The translations under genes and the position numbers were made by a program. The notes below the pieces were generated by a model that saw nothing but the letters and a program-made list of their open reading frames with translations, ran no database searches and was not told where the DNA came from. From UMGS1002 sp045586785 (GTDB lineage Bacteria; Bacillota; Clostridia; Oscillospirales; CAG-272), in the NCBI GenBank assembly GCA_045586785.1, contig JAZNBA010000023.1, positions 1 to 7,705 of the forward strand: 7,705 bases of DNA, in the 5' to 3' direction. Shown one piece after another: positions 1-4,708 of the stretch; within the stretch, counting starts at the first letter, position 1; each line of letters begins with the position of its first letter.

Positions 1-133
1 GGGCGAGGAAGAGACAAACGCTAACGATATGATATCCAAAATGGAGCTGTTCGGCTCTGATCCCAAGAGCCTGTATATGCTCAACCAAGAGCTTGCCGCA
101 AGAGTTTATACGGCACCCTCTTTAGTTCTTTAA
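1..133 (+). CDS. 3' end of an unrecognised protein gene (partial)
   Basis: An open frame enters from the left edge (first full codon at 2) and stops with TAA at 131-133, giving the last 43 residues of a protein that ends ARVYTAPSLVL. The fragment has no cysteine, no membrane-like stretch and no motif I recognise, so I assign no function. It lies 25 nt upstream of the rubredoxin gene on the same strand with no terminator between them, so the two are probably cotranscribed. By context it could be a redox enzyme or oxygen-defence protein served by the rubredoxin, but that is inference from position only. Confidence 0.6.
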   Translation, partial: GEEETNANDMISKMELFGSDPKSLYMLNQELAARVYTAPSLVL

Positions 134-158
134 TCAATAAATCAGGAGGAATTTTAAA

Positions 159-320
159 ATGAAAAAGTATGTATGTGATGCTTGCGGATGGGAATATGAT
201 GAGGCTGTTGGCGATCCCGATAACGGAATAGCTCCCGGCACAAAGTTTGAGGATCTTCCCGAAGACTTCGAATGCCCCCTTTGCGGTGTTGGCAAGGATA
301 TGTTCAGCGAAGCGGAATAA
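159..320 (+). CDS. Rubredoxin
   Basis: A 53-residue protein that begins MKKYVCDACGWEYDEAVGDP. It is too short for many gene callers but is an unmistakable rubredoxin. Two CxxC knuckles, C6-x2-C9 and C39-x2-C42, supply the four Cys ligands of a single Fe(SCys)4 centre. The family blocks GDPDNGIAPGTKFEDLP and CPLCGVGKDMF are present at residues 18-34 and 39-49, and the length is normal for the family. Rubredoxins are cytoplasmic one-electron carriers that, in anaerobes, commonly feed rubrerythrin, superoxide reductase or flavodiiron proteins. Aromatic variations visible here are Trp11 just after the first CxxCG and Phe38 just before the second. The start is set by AGGAGGA at 144-150, 8 nt upstream. 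The BFD-like gene follows after 18 nt, so the two are probably in one operon. Confidence 0.96.
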   Translation: MKKYVCDACGWEYDEAVGDPDNGIAPGTKFEDLPEDFECPLCGVGKDMFSEAE

Positions 321-338
321 CGCGGAAAGGGTACGACC

Positions 339-551
339 ATGAAAGAGAATTATCTTGTTTGTAATTGCAAAAAGGTAAGCTATGCGGATATAGAAGATGC
401 TTTGCATGAGCACGAGCATTTTGGTGATGTTCTTGAAGCTTTTAAGGACGTGCAGAATATCACACATTGCTCAACAGGTTGCGGCGGATGCTACAATAAA
501 GTTCTGGATGTTATTTCCGAGCTTATGATGGGCGCATCTCAAAACGCATAA
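339..551 (+). CDS. BFD-like [2Fe-2S]-binding protein
   Basis: A 70-residue protein with the bacterioferritin-associated ferredoxin (BFD) pattern: C8-x-C10 near the N-terminus and C48-x2-C51 in the segment HCSTGCGGC, the four expected ligands for a [2Fe-2S] cluster held in a small helical fold. A fifth cysteine, C44, sits four residues before C48 and is not part of the classic ligand set. E. coli Bfd donates electrons to bacterioferritin to release stored iron. The same domain also occurs as a stand-alone electron carrier or fused to flavoproteins and nitrite reductases, so the partner here is unknown; no bacterioferritin gene is in the window. It follows the rubredoxin by 18 nt with a GGAAAGG ribosome site at 324-330, so coexpression is likely. 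Confidence 0.88.
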   Translation: MKENYLVCNCKKVSYADIEDALHEHEHFGDVLEAFKDVQNITHCSTGCGGCYNKVLDVISELMMGASQNA

Positions 552-564
552 TTTTACACAACAG

Positions 565-605
565 TATTCCCACCGTAATCGCAAGCTTTGATCACGGTGG
601 GAATA
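565..605 (+). terminator. Hairpin after the BFD-like gene
   Basis: A perfect 12-bp inverted repeat, TATTCCCACCGT at 565-576 and ACGGTGGGAATA at 594-605, encloses a 17-nt loop and is followed by AATTTT. The T-tract is short, so it may be a leaky terminator that lowers rather than blocks readthrough into the ZIP gene, which starts 20 nt later. No clear promoter for the ZIP gene is visible between the hairpin and its ribosome site. Confidence 0.65.
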
Positions 606-624
606 ATTTTACCGGGAGGCTATT

Positions 625-1377
625 ATGAAATTAGTATTTCTGACGGCGCTGGGAGTTGGCGGCGCTACCGTTATCGGCGCTGTAATAGGCTTTTTATTCA
701 AAAAGCTTTCGCATAAATTCTCGGATATAGTGCTGTCATTCGCGGCAGGCGTCATGCTTGCGGCGGCTGTGCTGGGACTTGTTCTTCCGTCACTTGAATA
801 CGGCGGTAAATGGGGTCTTCTCATTACTGTCGCGGGGATATTTGCCGGCGCGCTTTGCTTGCATCTGGTAGATAAGCTTGTACCGCATTTGCATAAATTC
901 ATAGGCACCGACGTAGAGGGGCACAGCACCACCAAGCTCAGCAAGGTGTTGCTGTTTGTCACCGCCATTGCGATCCACAATCTGCCCGAGGGCATTGCCG
1001 CAGGTGTGGGCTTCGGCGCAGGAGACACGTCTCAGGCGCTTATGATAGCGGGCGGTATCGCATTGCAGAACATTCCCGAGGGTATGGTCATTATAAGTCC
1101 TATGCTTGCCGCAGGCGTCAAGCCGGGTAAGACGTTTGTGCTTGCTATGCTGACGGGAGTTGTGGAGGTCGTCGGAACGCTGATAGGCTACTTTGCGGTA
1201 AGCGTGGCGTCGGTCATATTACCCTTTGCGCTTGCGTTTGCGGGCGGCACCATGCTTTACGTTATCAGCGACGAAATGATACCCGAAACGCACGCTCACG
1301 GACACCAACAGGGAGCTACATATTCGCTTCTGGTTGGCTTTTGTCTGATGCTGGCTATGGATGTCCTGTTGGCGTAA
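625..1377 (+). CDS. ZIP-family divalent metal transporter (GufA/ZupT-like)
   Basis: A 250-residue membrane protein with about eight hydrophobic segments, the usual size of a bacterial ZIP transporter. Two signature motifs of the transmembrane metal site are present: HNLPEG at residues 118-123 (H118, N119, E122) and QNIPEG at 148-153 (Q148, N149, E152). E181 in VVEVVG and E217/E221 in SDEMIPE are further conserved acidic positions. The second motif starts with Gln rather than His, as I recall for GufA-type members. A His-rich tail, ETHAHGH at 221-227, lies near the last helix, whereas the usual long His-rich cytoplasmic loop is short here (region 88-105). ZIP proteins move Zn(II), Fe(II) or Mn(II) into the cytoplasm; the ion cannot be fixed from sequence. 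The start is set by GGGAGG at 614-619, 5 nt upstream. It ends convergently with the feo operon. Confidence 0.92.
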   Translation: MKLVFLTALGVGGATVIGAVIGFLFKKLSHKFSDIVLSFAAGVMLAAAVLGLVLPSLEYGGKWGLLITVAGIFAGALCLHLVDKLVPHLHKFIGTDVEGHSTTKLSKVLLFVTAIAIHNLPEGIAAGVGFGAGDTSQALMIAGGIALQNIPEGMVIISPMLAAGVKPGKTFVLAMLTGVVEVVGTLIGYFAVSVASVILPFALAFAGGTMLYVISDEMIPETHAHGHQQGATYSLLVGFCLMLAMDVLLA

Positions 1378-1386
1378 AACTCAATG

Positions 1387-1430
1387 ACATACAAAAAACA
1401 CGGCAAATATTTGCCGTGTTTTTTGTATGT
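1387..1430. terminator. Bidirectional terminator, perfect 44-nt palindrome
   Basis: Positions 1387-1408 are the exact reverse complement of 1409-1430, giving a 22-bp stem when a minimal loop is ignored. The GC-rich centre (CACGGCAAAT) is flanked by six A on one side and six T on the other, so each strand reads as a stem followed by a U-tract. It starts 9 nt after the ZIP stop codon and ends 14 nt before the stop codon of the convergent regulator gene, so it should terminate both. Confidence 0.92.
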
Positions 1431-1444
1431 GAGGCGCTTTTGAT

Positions 1445-1813
1445 TTATCTTTTATTGTATAACTCATCGATTTTGTCATTTGGCATATCCGCAAGCAATC
1501 CGCAGATAGCGTTTTCGCTTGCCACGCCGCCTCCGCATATCTCGACAATTTTCTTTTCCAAAATTGTGTAACAATAATCGTATTTTTGCGCCAATGCTCG
1601 TCCTTCTTCCGTGAAAAAGGCGAGTCCGAAGATCTCTTGTGTTACAACACCCAGATCTGCAAGAGATTTCAGCATATTATGTACGCTTGGCTTACTGAAG
1701 CCCAGCGCGCTCGCAAGCTCGACGTTCTTTACGCCGTGTCTGTTTCTGGACAAGCGGTAAAGACAAACTATGTATCGTATCTGCGAGAAAGTGAAATTTG
1801 TATTGTTATCCAA
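1445..1813 (-). CDS. Small DtxR-fold regulator lacking most metal ligands
   Basis: A 122-residue winged-helix protein. The helix-turn-helix is at about residues 28-55 (ELASALGFSKPSVHNMLKSL) and the wing ends FFTEEGRALAQ. It aligns without gaps, at an offset of four residues, with the regulator at 4709-5080, including the shared LG-x2-KPSV block in the DNA-reading helices. It differs at the metal-binding positions: Met9, Glu12, His78, Glu103 and His104 of the other protein are Arg13, Val16, Tyr82, Leu107 and Ala108 here; only Cys104 matches Cys100. It therefore probably binds DNA without sensing Fe/Mn. The start is TTG at 1811-1813 with AGAGG upstream at 1820-1824; no suitable ATG exists before the HTH. 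It is the last gene of the feo strand, behind a hairpin terminator and with no clear promoter of its own. MarR-like annotation is possible; the DtxR fold is my reading of the alignment. Confidence 0.8.
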   Translation of the reverse strand: MDNNTNFTFSQIRYIVCLYRLSRNRHGVKNVELASALGFSKPSVHNMLKSLADLGVVTQEIFGLAFFTEEGRALAQKYDYCYTILEKKIVEICGGGVASENAICGLLADMPNDKIDELYNKR

Positions 1814-1820
1814 GACTAAC
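1805..1820 (-). promoter_or_regulatory. Degenerate GTTAGC-N4-GCTAAC dyad over a TTG start
   Basis: Read on the minus strand this is GTTAGT-CTTG-GATAAC, matching the operator arms seen at feoA and feoB in 10 of 12 positions. It covers the start codon (1811-1813) and abuts the ribosome site of the small regulator gene. The overlap with coding sequence and the two mismatches make it a tentative autoregulatory site only. Confidence 0.3.
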
Positions 1821-1831
1821 CTCTATTCTTT

Positions 1832-1866
1832 TGAAAAGGGATGCGACCGCAAGGGGCGCATCCCTT
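1832..1866 (-). terminator. Hairpin terminator/attenuator in the feo operon
   Basis: On the minus strand AAGGGATGCG (1866-1857) pairs with CGCATCCCTT (1845-1836), a 10-bp stem, with an inner two-base-pair GG/CC extension and a tetraloop. It is followed by TTTTC, a short U-tract. It lies 4 nt after the stop codon of the Cys-rich protein and 22 nt before the start of the small regulator gene. The gap is too small for a separate promoter plus leader, so the regulator probably depends on partial readthrough or on processing here. Confidence 0.75.
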
Positions 1867-1870
1867 AACA

Positions 1871-2059
1871 TTATTTTTTATTGTTGTTTTTATCTGACTG
1901 TGTGTGACCGCATCCGCAGCTGCACTTTTTTCCGCATTGCTTGGAGTAGGGGCATCCGACACATTTTTGACCGCGCCGCTTTGCGCGAATTATGTAGAAT
2001 GCTGCAGCGCCAACAATAAGCACGATCACGGCAATTGCAATATAATCAACGATATTCAT
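1871..2059 (-). CDS. FeoB-associated Cys-rich membrane protein
   Basis: A 62-residue protein. Residues 4-24 form one transmembrane helix (DYIAIAVIVLIVGAAAFYII), followed by a basic stretch RAKRRG at 25-30, which predicts an outside N-terminus and a cytoplasmic tail. The tail carries six cysteines, C33, C36, C42, C46, C48 and C50, in the pattern CxxCPYSKxC-x3-CxCxC, and ends in a Lys/Asn-rich stretch. This matches the small family found next to feoB in Firmicutes; it is thought to help iron passage at FeoB, but the role is not firmly established. Its ATG lies 2 nt after the feoB stop codon and no good ribosome site precedes it, so translation is probably coupled to feoB. A terminator hairpin follows 4 nt after its stop. 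Confidence 0.9.
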   Translation of the reverse strand: MNIVDYIAIAVIVLIVGAAAFYIIRAKRRGQKCVGCPYSKQCGKKCSCGCGHTQSDKNNNKK

Positions 2060-2061
2060 AA

Positions 2062-4077
2062 TTATGCTTTAAGAGAGTATTCAGCCTTGAGCTGCTTGTT
2101 CTTGCTGATGATCATAACAGCAAAGATAGCTACGATAGTAAGAACTATTGCCCAACCAACTATAGGCATCCAAGCCGCGCCGAAGGAGCCGCCTGTAAAG
2201 AGCGTGCCGAAGAAGAATACCAGGAAACCGATGGTGTATCCGACTGCGAACTGAAGTCCGATACCTGCCCAGAGCCACTTTTTGCTCTTGATCTCGGAGT
2301 TCATTGCGCCGAGTGCTGCGAAGCAGGGAGGTGTAAAAAGATTGAACATAAGGAACGCAAGTCCCGCAACAACGGAAATACCGCCCATGTTGGATGCGCC
2401 GATGGCGCCAACTGCCTCGAGATCCTCATTGATCAGATGCTCGAACATAAATACAGTTGCAAGAGTGGAGACGACGCATTCTTTTGCGATAAAGCCCGTA
2501 ACAGCCGCTGCTGCAAGCTGCCAAAGAGCAACGCCGACGATAGGAGCAATAATGTATGCAATAGGAGTTGCGATGGTAGCAAGAATGGAGTCTGCGGGAT
2601 CCTCAACAGCCCGGAAGTTCCAGCCGTATGTCTGCATCATATAAACTACGAAGTTGCAAACGAGAATGACCGTTCCTGCCTTGACTATGTAAGACCAACC
2701 TCTCTGGCACATAGACTTGAGTGCCTGAACGAAGGAAGGTGCTTTATACTCGGGGAGCTCAATAATGAAGAAGGACTTTCTTGCTTTGTGACCTGTAAGT
2801 GCATTGATGAGCAGTGCGCAGAGAAGAATGATAACGATACCTACGAAGTACATTGTAACGCCAACCCACTCGGAACCCTCAAAGAACGCGCCTGCAAAGA
2901 GTGCGATAACGGGGAGCTTCGCGCCGCAAGGCATGAAGGGAGTGAGCATTGCGGTTGCTCTGCGCTCACGCTCGTTACGGATGGTACGGCAAGCCATAAC
3001 ACCGGGGATAGCACAGCCTGTGCCAATGATGAAGGGAATAACGGATTTGCCCGAAAGACCGACCTTCTTGAAGATGGGGTCAAGAACAACGGTAGCGCGA
3101 GCCATGTAACCGCAGTCTTCAAGAAGAGCGATAAGGAAGTACATAACCATAACAAGAGGCAAGAAGCCAACAACGGCTGCAACGCCTTCGATAATACCTT
3201 CAAGGATAATTGCTTGGATCAGATCGTGAGCACCGCCCAGCCATCCGGCAACGAGTTCTTTGAACCAACCAATACAATCAACAAGACCCCAAAGGTGAGT
3301 TTCGCCAATATCAAGACCTTCGGAAAGCCACAAGCCGGGGCCCGATTGAGAAATCCAGAAAACAGCCCACATAACAAGAGCAAAGATCGGGATGCCAAGC
3401 CATTTGTTTGTCAGAACAGAATCTATTTTGTCACCAAAGTTTCTGTCCTTGGTAAGGACTTTTCGGGTTTCAACCGATTTTACTATATCGTTTACAAAAG
3501 CGAAGCGCTTACGGTCAGCAGCTTCGACAACGGCTTTGTCGGAAAGATCGATGTCACCCTGATGATAAGGTGCTTTCTGTGATTTGCCTGCTAAGGACGC
3601 GGCGGCTTCAACAAGTGCCTTAAGTCCTTTTGCCGAGGTGGAAACGGTATTGATTACAGGACAGCCGAGCTTTGCCGACAGCACATCTACGTCAATTTTG
3701 GTTTCCTTCTTCTCGTTCAGGTCGCTCTTGTTCAGGGCAACTACAACGGGAATACCAAGTTCGAGAAGCTGCGTGGTGAAGAAAAGGCTACGGCTGAGGT
3801 TGGTTGCGTCCACGATGTTAATAATAACGTCGGGATGCTCGCCCTTTACGTAGGAGCTTGTGATACTTTCCTCACTTGTGAAAGGCGACATAGAGTACGC
3901 GCCGGGAAGGTCAACGGCGATGAGCTGCTCACCCCCTGCATACGCCTTTTTAATGGGGTGTTCTTTCTTGTCAACGGTAACGCCGGCCCAGTTGCCGACC
4001 TTTTCATTTCGACCGGTCAGGGCATTGTACATTGTGGTCTTACCTGAGTTGGGATTGCCCGCCAAAGCAATTCTCAT
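2062..4077 (-). CDS. feoB: Ferrous iron transport protein B
   Basis: FeoB is the GTP-dependent inner-membrane Fe(II) importer. From M1 (MRIALAGNPNSGKTT) the 671 residues hold a cytoplasmic G domain: G1 GNPNSGKT 7-14, G2 Thr34 in WAGVTV, G3 DLPG 56-59, G4 NKSD 116-119 and G5 SAK 148-150. A helical domain follows to about residue 220, then a membrane domain of about eight helices. Its two Gate regions include EDCGYMARAT 320-329, GTGCAIPG 352-359 (Cys355), PFMPCGAKLPV 380-390 (Cys384) and GFIAKE 528-533. GCAIPG and PCGAKLP differ from the more common GCNVPA and SCSARLP, marking a clostridial-type variant. At 671 residues it is shorter than E. coli FeoB (773). The start at 4077 is preferred over in-frame ATG 4116 because AAGGAGG (4087-4093) sits 9 nt before it and the G1 motif then begins at residue 7, as in the family. 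It is followed by the Cys-rich gene and controlled with feoA. Confidence 0.97.
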   Translation of the reverse strand: MRIALAGNPNSGKTTMYNALTGRNEKVGNWAGVTVDKKEHPIKKAYAGGEQLIAVDLPGAYSMSPFTSEESITSSYVKGEHPDVIINIVDATNLSRSLFFTTQLLELGIPVVVALNKSDLNEKKETKIDVDVLSAKLGCPVINTVSTSAKGLKALVEAAASLAGKSQKAPYHQGDIDLSDKAVVEAADRKRFAFVNDIVKSVETRKVLTKDRNFGDKIDSVLTNKWLGIPIFALVMWAVFWISQSGPGLWLSEGLDIGETHLWGLVDCIGWFKELVAGWLGGAHDLIQAIILEGIIEGVAAVVGFLPLVMVMYFLIALLEDCGYMARATVVLDPIFKKVGLSGKSVIPFIIGTGCAIPGVMACRTIRNERERRATAMLTPFMPCGAKLPVIALFAGAFFEGSEWVGVTMYFVGIVIILLCALLINALTGHKARKSFFIIELPEYKAPSFVQALKSMCQRGWSYIVKAGTVILVCNFVVYMMQTYGWNFRAVEDPADSILATIATPIAYIIAPIVGVALWQLAAAAVTGFIAKECVVSTLATVFMFEHLINEDLEAVGAIGASNMGGISVVAGLAFLMFNLFTPPCFAALGAMNSEIKSKKWLWAGIGLQFAVGYTIGFLVFFFGTLFTGGSFGAAWMPIVGWAIVLTIVAIFAVMIISKNKQLKAEYSLKA

Positions 4078-4086
4078 ATTGGATTT

Positions 4087-4093
4087 CCTCCTT
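4087..4093 (-). promoter_or_regulatory. Ribosome binding site deciding the feoB start
   Basis: AAGGAGG on the minus strand, 9 nt before ATG 4075-4077. It excludes the longer reading that would begin at 4116 and add a basic 13-residue extension unlike any FeoB N-terminus. Confidence 0.85.
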
Positions 4094-4133
4094 ATTTTAA
4101 TCCTTTCGGATATCAATTACAGTCTTAAGTGTT

Positions 4134-4151
4134 GGTTAGCAATTGCTAACC
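4134..4151. promoter_or_regulatory. Operator between feoA and feoB (18-bp perfect palindrome)
   Basis: GGTTAGCAATTGCTAACC, a perfect palindrome identical over all 18 bases to the copy at the feoA promoter. It lies 57 bp upstream of the feoB start. The GGTTAG half-site resembles that of corynebacterial DtxR boxes, but the arms are further apart. The exact duplication in two non-coding positions of the same operon strongly suggests a protein-binding site, most simply for the DtxR-family regulator encoded at 4709. I find no convincing promoter beside this copy, so it may serve a weak internal feoB promoter or act as a roadblock. Confidence 0.8.
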
Positions 4152-4194
4152 GCAAGGGTGAAAAATAATCAGCTCGCAGAAAGCTCCCTTGCGG
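4150..4194 (-). promoter_or_regulatory. Hairpin in the feoA-feoB spacer
   Basis: CCGCAAGGG at 4150-4158 and CCCTTGCGG at 4186-4194 form a perfect 9-bp inverted repeat. Inside, AGCT at 4171-4174 can pair with AGCT at 4182-4185, stacking on the outer stem around a 7-nt loop. The outer stem overlaps the last two bases of the operator. No strong U-tract follows on the minus strand, so it is more likely an mRNA stability or processing element separating feoA and feoB levels than a terminator. Function is inferred. Confidence 0.5.
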
Positions 4195-4217
4195 CTTACA
4201 AGTTCACGGCATAAAAT

Positions 4218-4430
4218 TTATATTATGATGGCTTCTGCAAGCTGATTATCAATATTATATCTCGCGTCCTTGATCGCGACAACGAGACCGCTCTTCAGTC
4301 GGCGAACAACGGTAATTCCTTCTCCGCTGTAGCATCCGAGCGAGAAAAGAAAAGCGTCAAGCTCTTCGTCATCGGTTTCTATTTTGCTTATGATGTATTC
4401 TTTTCCTTCTTCTGCTGCTCTGAGATTCAT
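4218..4430 (-). CDS. feoA: Ferrous iron transport protein A
   Basis: A 70-residue SH3-like protein, the normal FeoA size, beginning MNLRAAEEGKEYIISKIE. Family features are the N-terminal LRxAxxGxxYxI segment, LFSLGCYSGEGITVVRRL at 41-58 (the core LG-x2-xGE-xI-V pattern) and the closing strand KDARYNIDNQLAEAI. FeoA is a small cytoplasmic partner that binds or tunes FeoB. An in-frame ATG at 4509-4511 would give 97 residues, but it lies upstream of the -10 hexamer and would translate the operator itself. The start at 4428-4430 has AAAGGAG (4437-4443) 6 nt upstream and fits the family. It is the first gene of the operon: feoB starts 140 nt after its stop, with an operator and a hairpin in between. 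Confidence 0.95.
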   Translation of the reverse strand: MNLRAAEEGKEYIISKIETDDEELDAFLFSLGCYSGEGITVVRRLKSGLVVAIKDARYNIDNQLAEAIII

Positions 4431-4436
4431 CGTAAG

Positions 4437-4443
4437 CTCCTTT
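4437..4443 (-). promoter_or_regulatory. Ribosome binding site deciding the feoA start
   Basis: AAAGGAG on the minus strand, 6 nt before ATG 4428-4430; it supports the 70-residue form of FeoA. Confidence 0.85.
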
Positions 4444-4474
4444 CTCCGATCGTTGCTTTTTAGTAAAATATGTA

Positions 4475-4492
4475 GGTTAGCAATTGCTAACC
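4475..4492. promoter_or_regulatory. Operator at the feoA transcription start
   Basis: GGTTAGCAATTGCTAACC, identical to the copy at 4134-4151. It begins 7 nt downstream of the -10 hexamer, so it covers about +1 to +19 of the predicted transcript, a classic position for repression. The likely ligand is the iron-loaded regulator encoded divergently at 4709, which would shut feo off when iron is plentiful. Confidence 0.85.
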
Positions 4493-4499
4493 GTGATAT

Positions 4500-4528
4500 A
4501 TTATACTGCATTTCTCCTTTGTTGTCAA
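4500..4528 (-). promoter_or_regulatory. feoA operon promoter (consensus sigma-70 type)
   Basis: On the minus strand TTGACA (4528-4523) and TATAAT (4505-4500) are both perfect consensus hexamers with the optimal 17-nt spacer. Such a strong promoter needs a repressor, which agrees with the 18-bp palindrome lying directly downstream. Confidence 0.93.
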
Positions 4529-4551
4529 TTGTTTTCTGTCGATTTTTGCAA

Positions 4552-4571
4552 ATTTGTATGGTTGTACAAAT
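4552..4571. repeat. 7-bp inverted repeat ATTTGTA-N6-TACAAAT
   Basis: ATTTGTA at 4552-4558 and TACAAAT at 4565-4571, spaced by six bases, lie in the divergent control region between the feoA promoter and the next operator copy. It does not resemble the GTTAGC dyad. It could be a site for another protein or a chance AT-rich dyad. Confidence 0.35.
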
Positions 4572-4573
4572 CA

Positions 4574-4589
4574 GTTAGCGCTTGCTAAC
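4574..4589. promoter_or_regulatory. Operator copy GTTAGC-GCTT-GCTAAC
   Basis: Both 6-base arms are exact, GTTAGC at 4574-4579 and GCTAAC at 4584-4589; only the 4-base centre differs from the feoA and feoB copies and is not symmetric. It lies between the two divergent promoters, 45 bp from the feoA -35, and may serve both directions. Confidence 0.72.
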
Positions 4590-4617
4590 CTCGCAAAAAG
4601 ACATTTTGCACAAAATC

Positions 4618-4633
4618 GTTAGCGTACGCTAAT
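4618..4633. promoter_or_regulatory. Operator copy GTTAGC-GTAC-GCTAAT
   Basis: TTAGCGTACGCTAA at 4619-4632 is a perfect 14-bp palindrome; the full 16-mer differs from the arm consensus at one end base. It ends 15 bp upstream of the -35 of the plus-strand regulator promoter and is centred 44 bp from the previous copy, about four helical turns. The upstream position suggests autoregulation by cooperative binding or even activation, rather than simple promoter blocking. Confidence 0.7.
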
Positions 4634-4648
4634 TTTTGGCGTTGGCTA

Positions 4649-4677
4649 TTGAAAAATTATTGTTTATGTGGTATAAT
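4649..4677 (+). promoter_or_regulatory. Promoter of the plus-strand DtxR-family regulator
   Basis: TTGAAA (4649-4654) and TATAAT (4672-4677) with a 17-nt spacer, plus TG one base before the -10 hexamer (4669-4670), an extended -10 arrangement. It is 31 nt upstream of the ATG at 4709, a short leader that includes an AAAGGAGG ribosome site. Confidence 0.88.
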
Positions 4678-4708
4678 AAATAAGTAACTATCAAAGGAGG
4701 GCGTAAAT

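Noticed and set aside
20..25. GCTAAC near the left edge as an operator half-site
   Set aside because: It lies inside coding sequence, and the expected left arm 10 bases before it (AGAGAC) does not match.
2437..3582. A 381-codon open frame on the plus strand, antisense to feoB
   Set aside because: It lies wholly inside the well-supported feoB gene, its translation is rich in Cys, Asn and Asp with no domain, and it has no ribosome site; it is a by-product of feoB codon use.
4078..4116. A 13-residue N-terminal extension of FeoB
   Set aside because: The ribosome site at 4087-4093 points to the start at 4077, and the G1 motif then sits at its normal distance from the N-terminus.
4159..4217. A separate promoter for feoB in the feoA-feoB spacer
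   Set aside because: Candidates such as GATTAT lack a matching -35 at 16-18 nt on the minus strand; nothing close to consensus was found.
4431..4511. A 27-residue N-terminal extension of FeoA
   Set aside because: Its ATG lies upstream of the -10 hexamer and its codons would be the operator itself; the start at 4430 has a good ribosome site and the family length.
4641..4656. A possible further operator copy overlapping the -35 of the plus-strand regulator (GTTGGC-TATT-GAAAAA)
   Set aside because: Only 8 of 12 arm positions match, and the right arm is poor; not distinguishable from chance.
4078..4708. A riboswitch in the feo spacers
   Set aside because: The structures seen are simple dyads explained as operators or one hairpin; no conserved riboswitch core was recognised.
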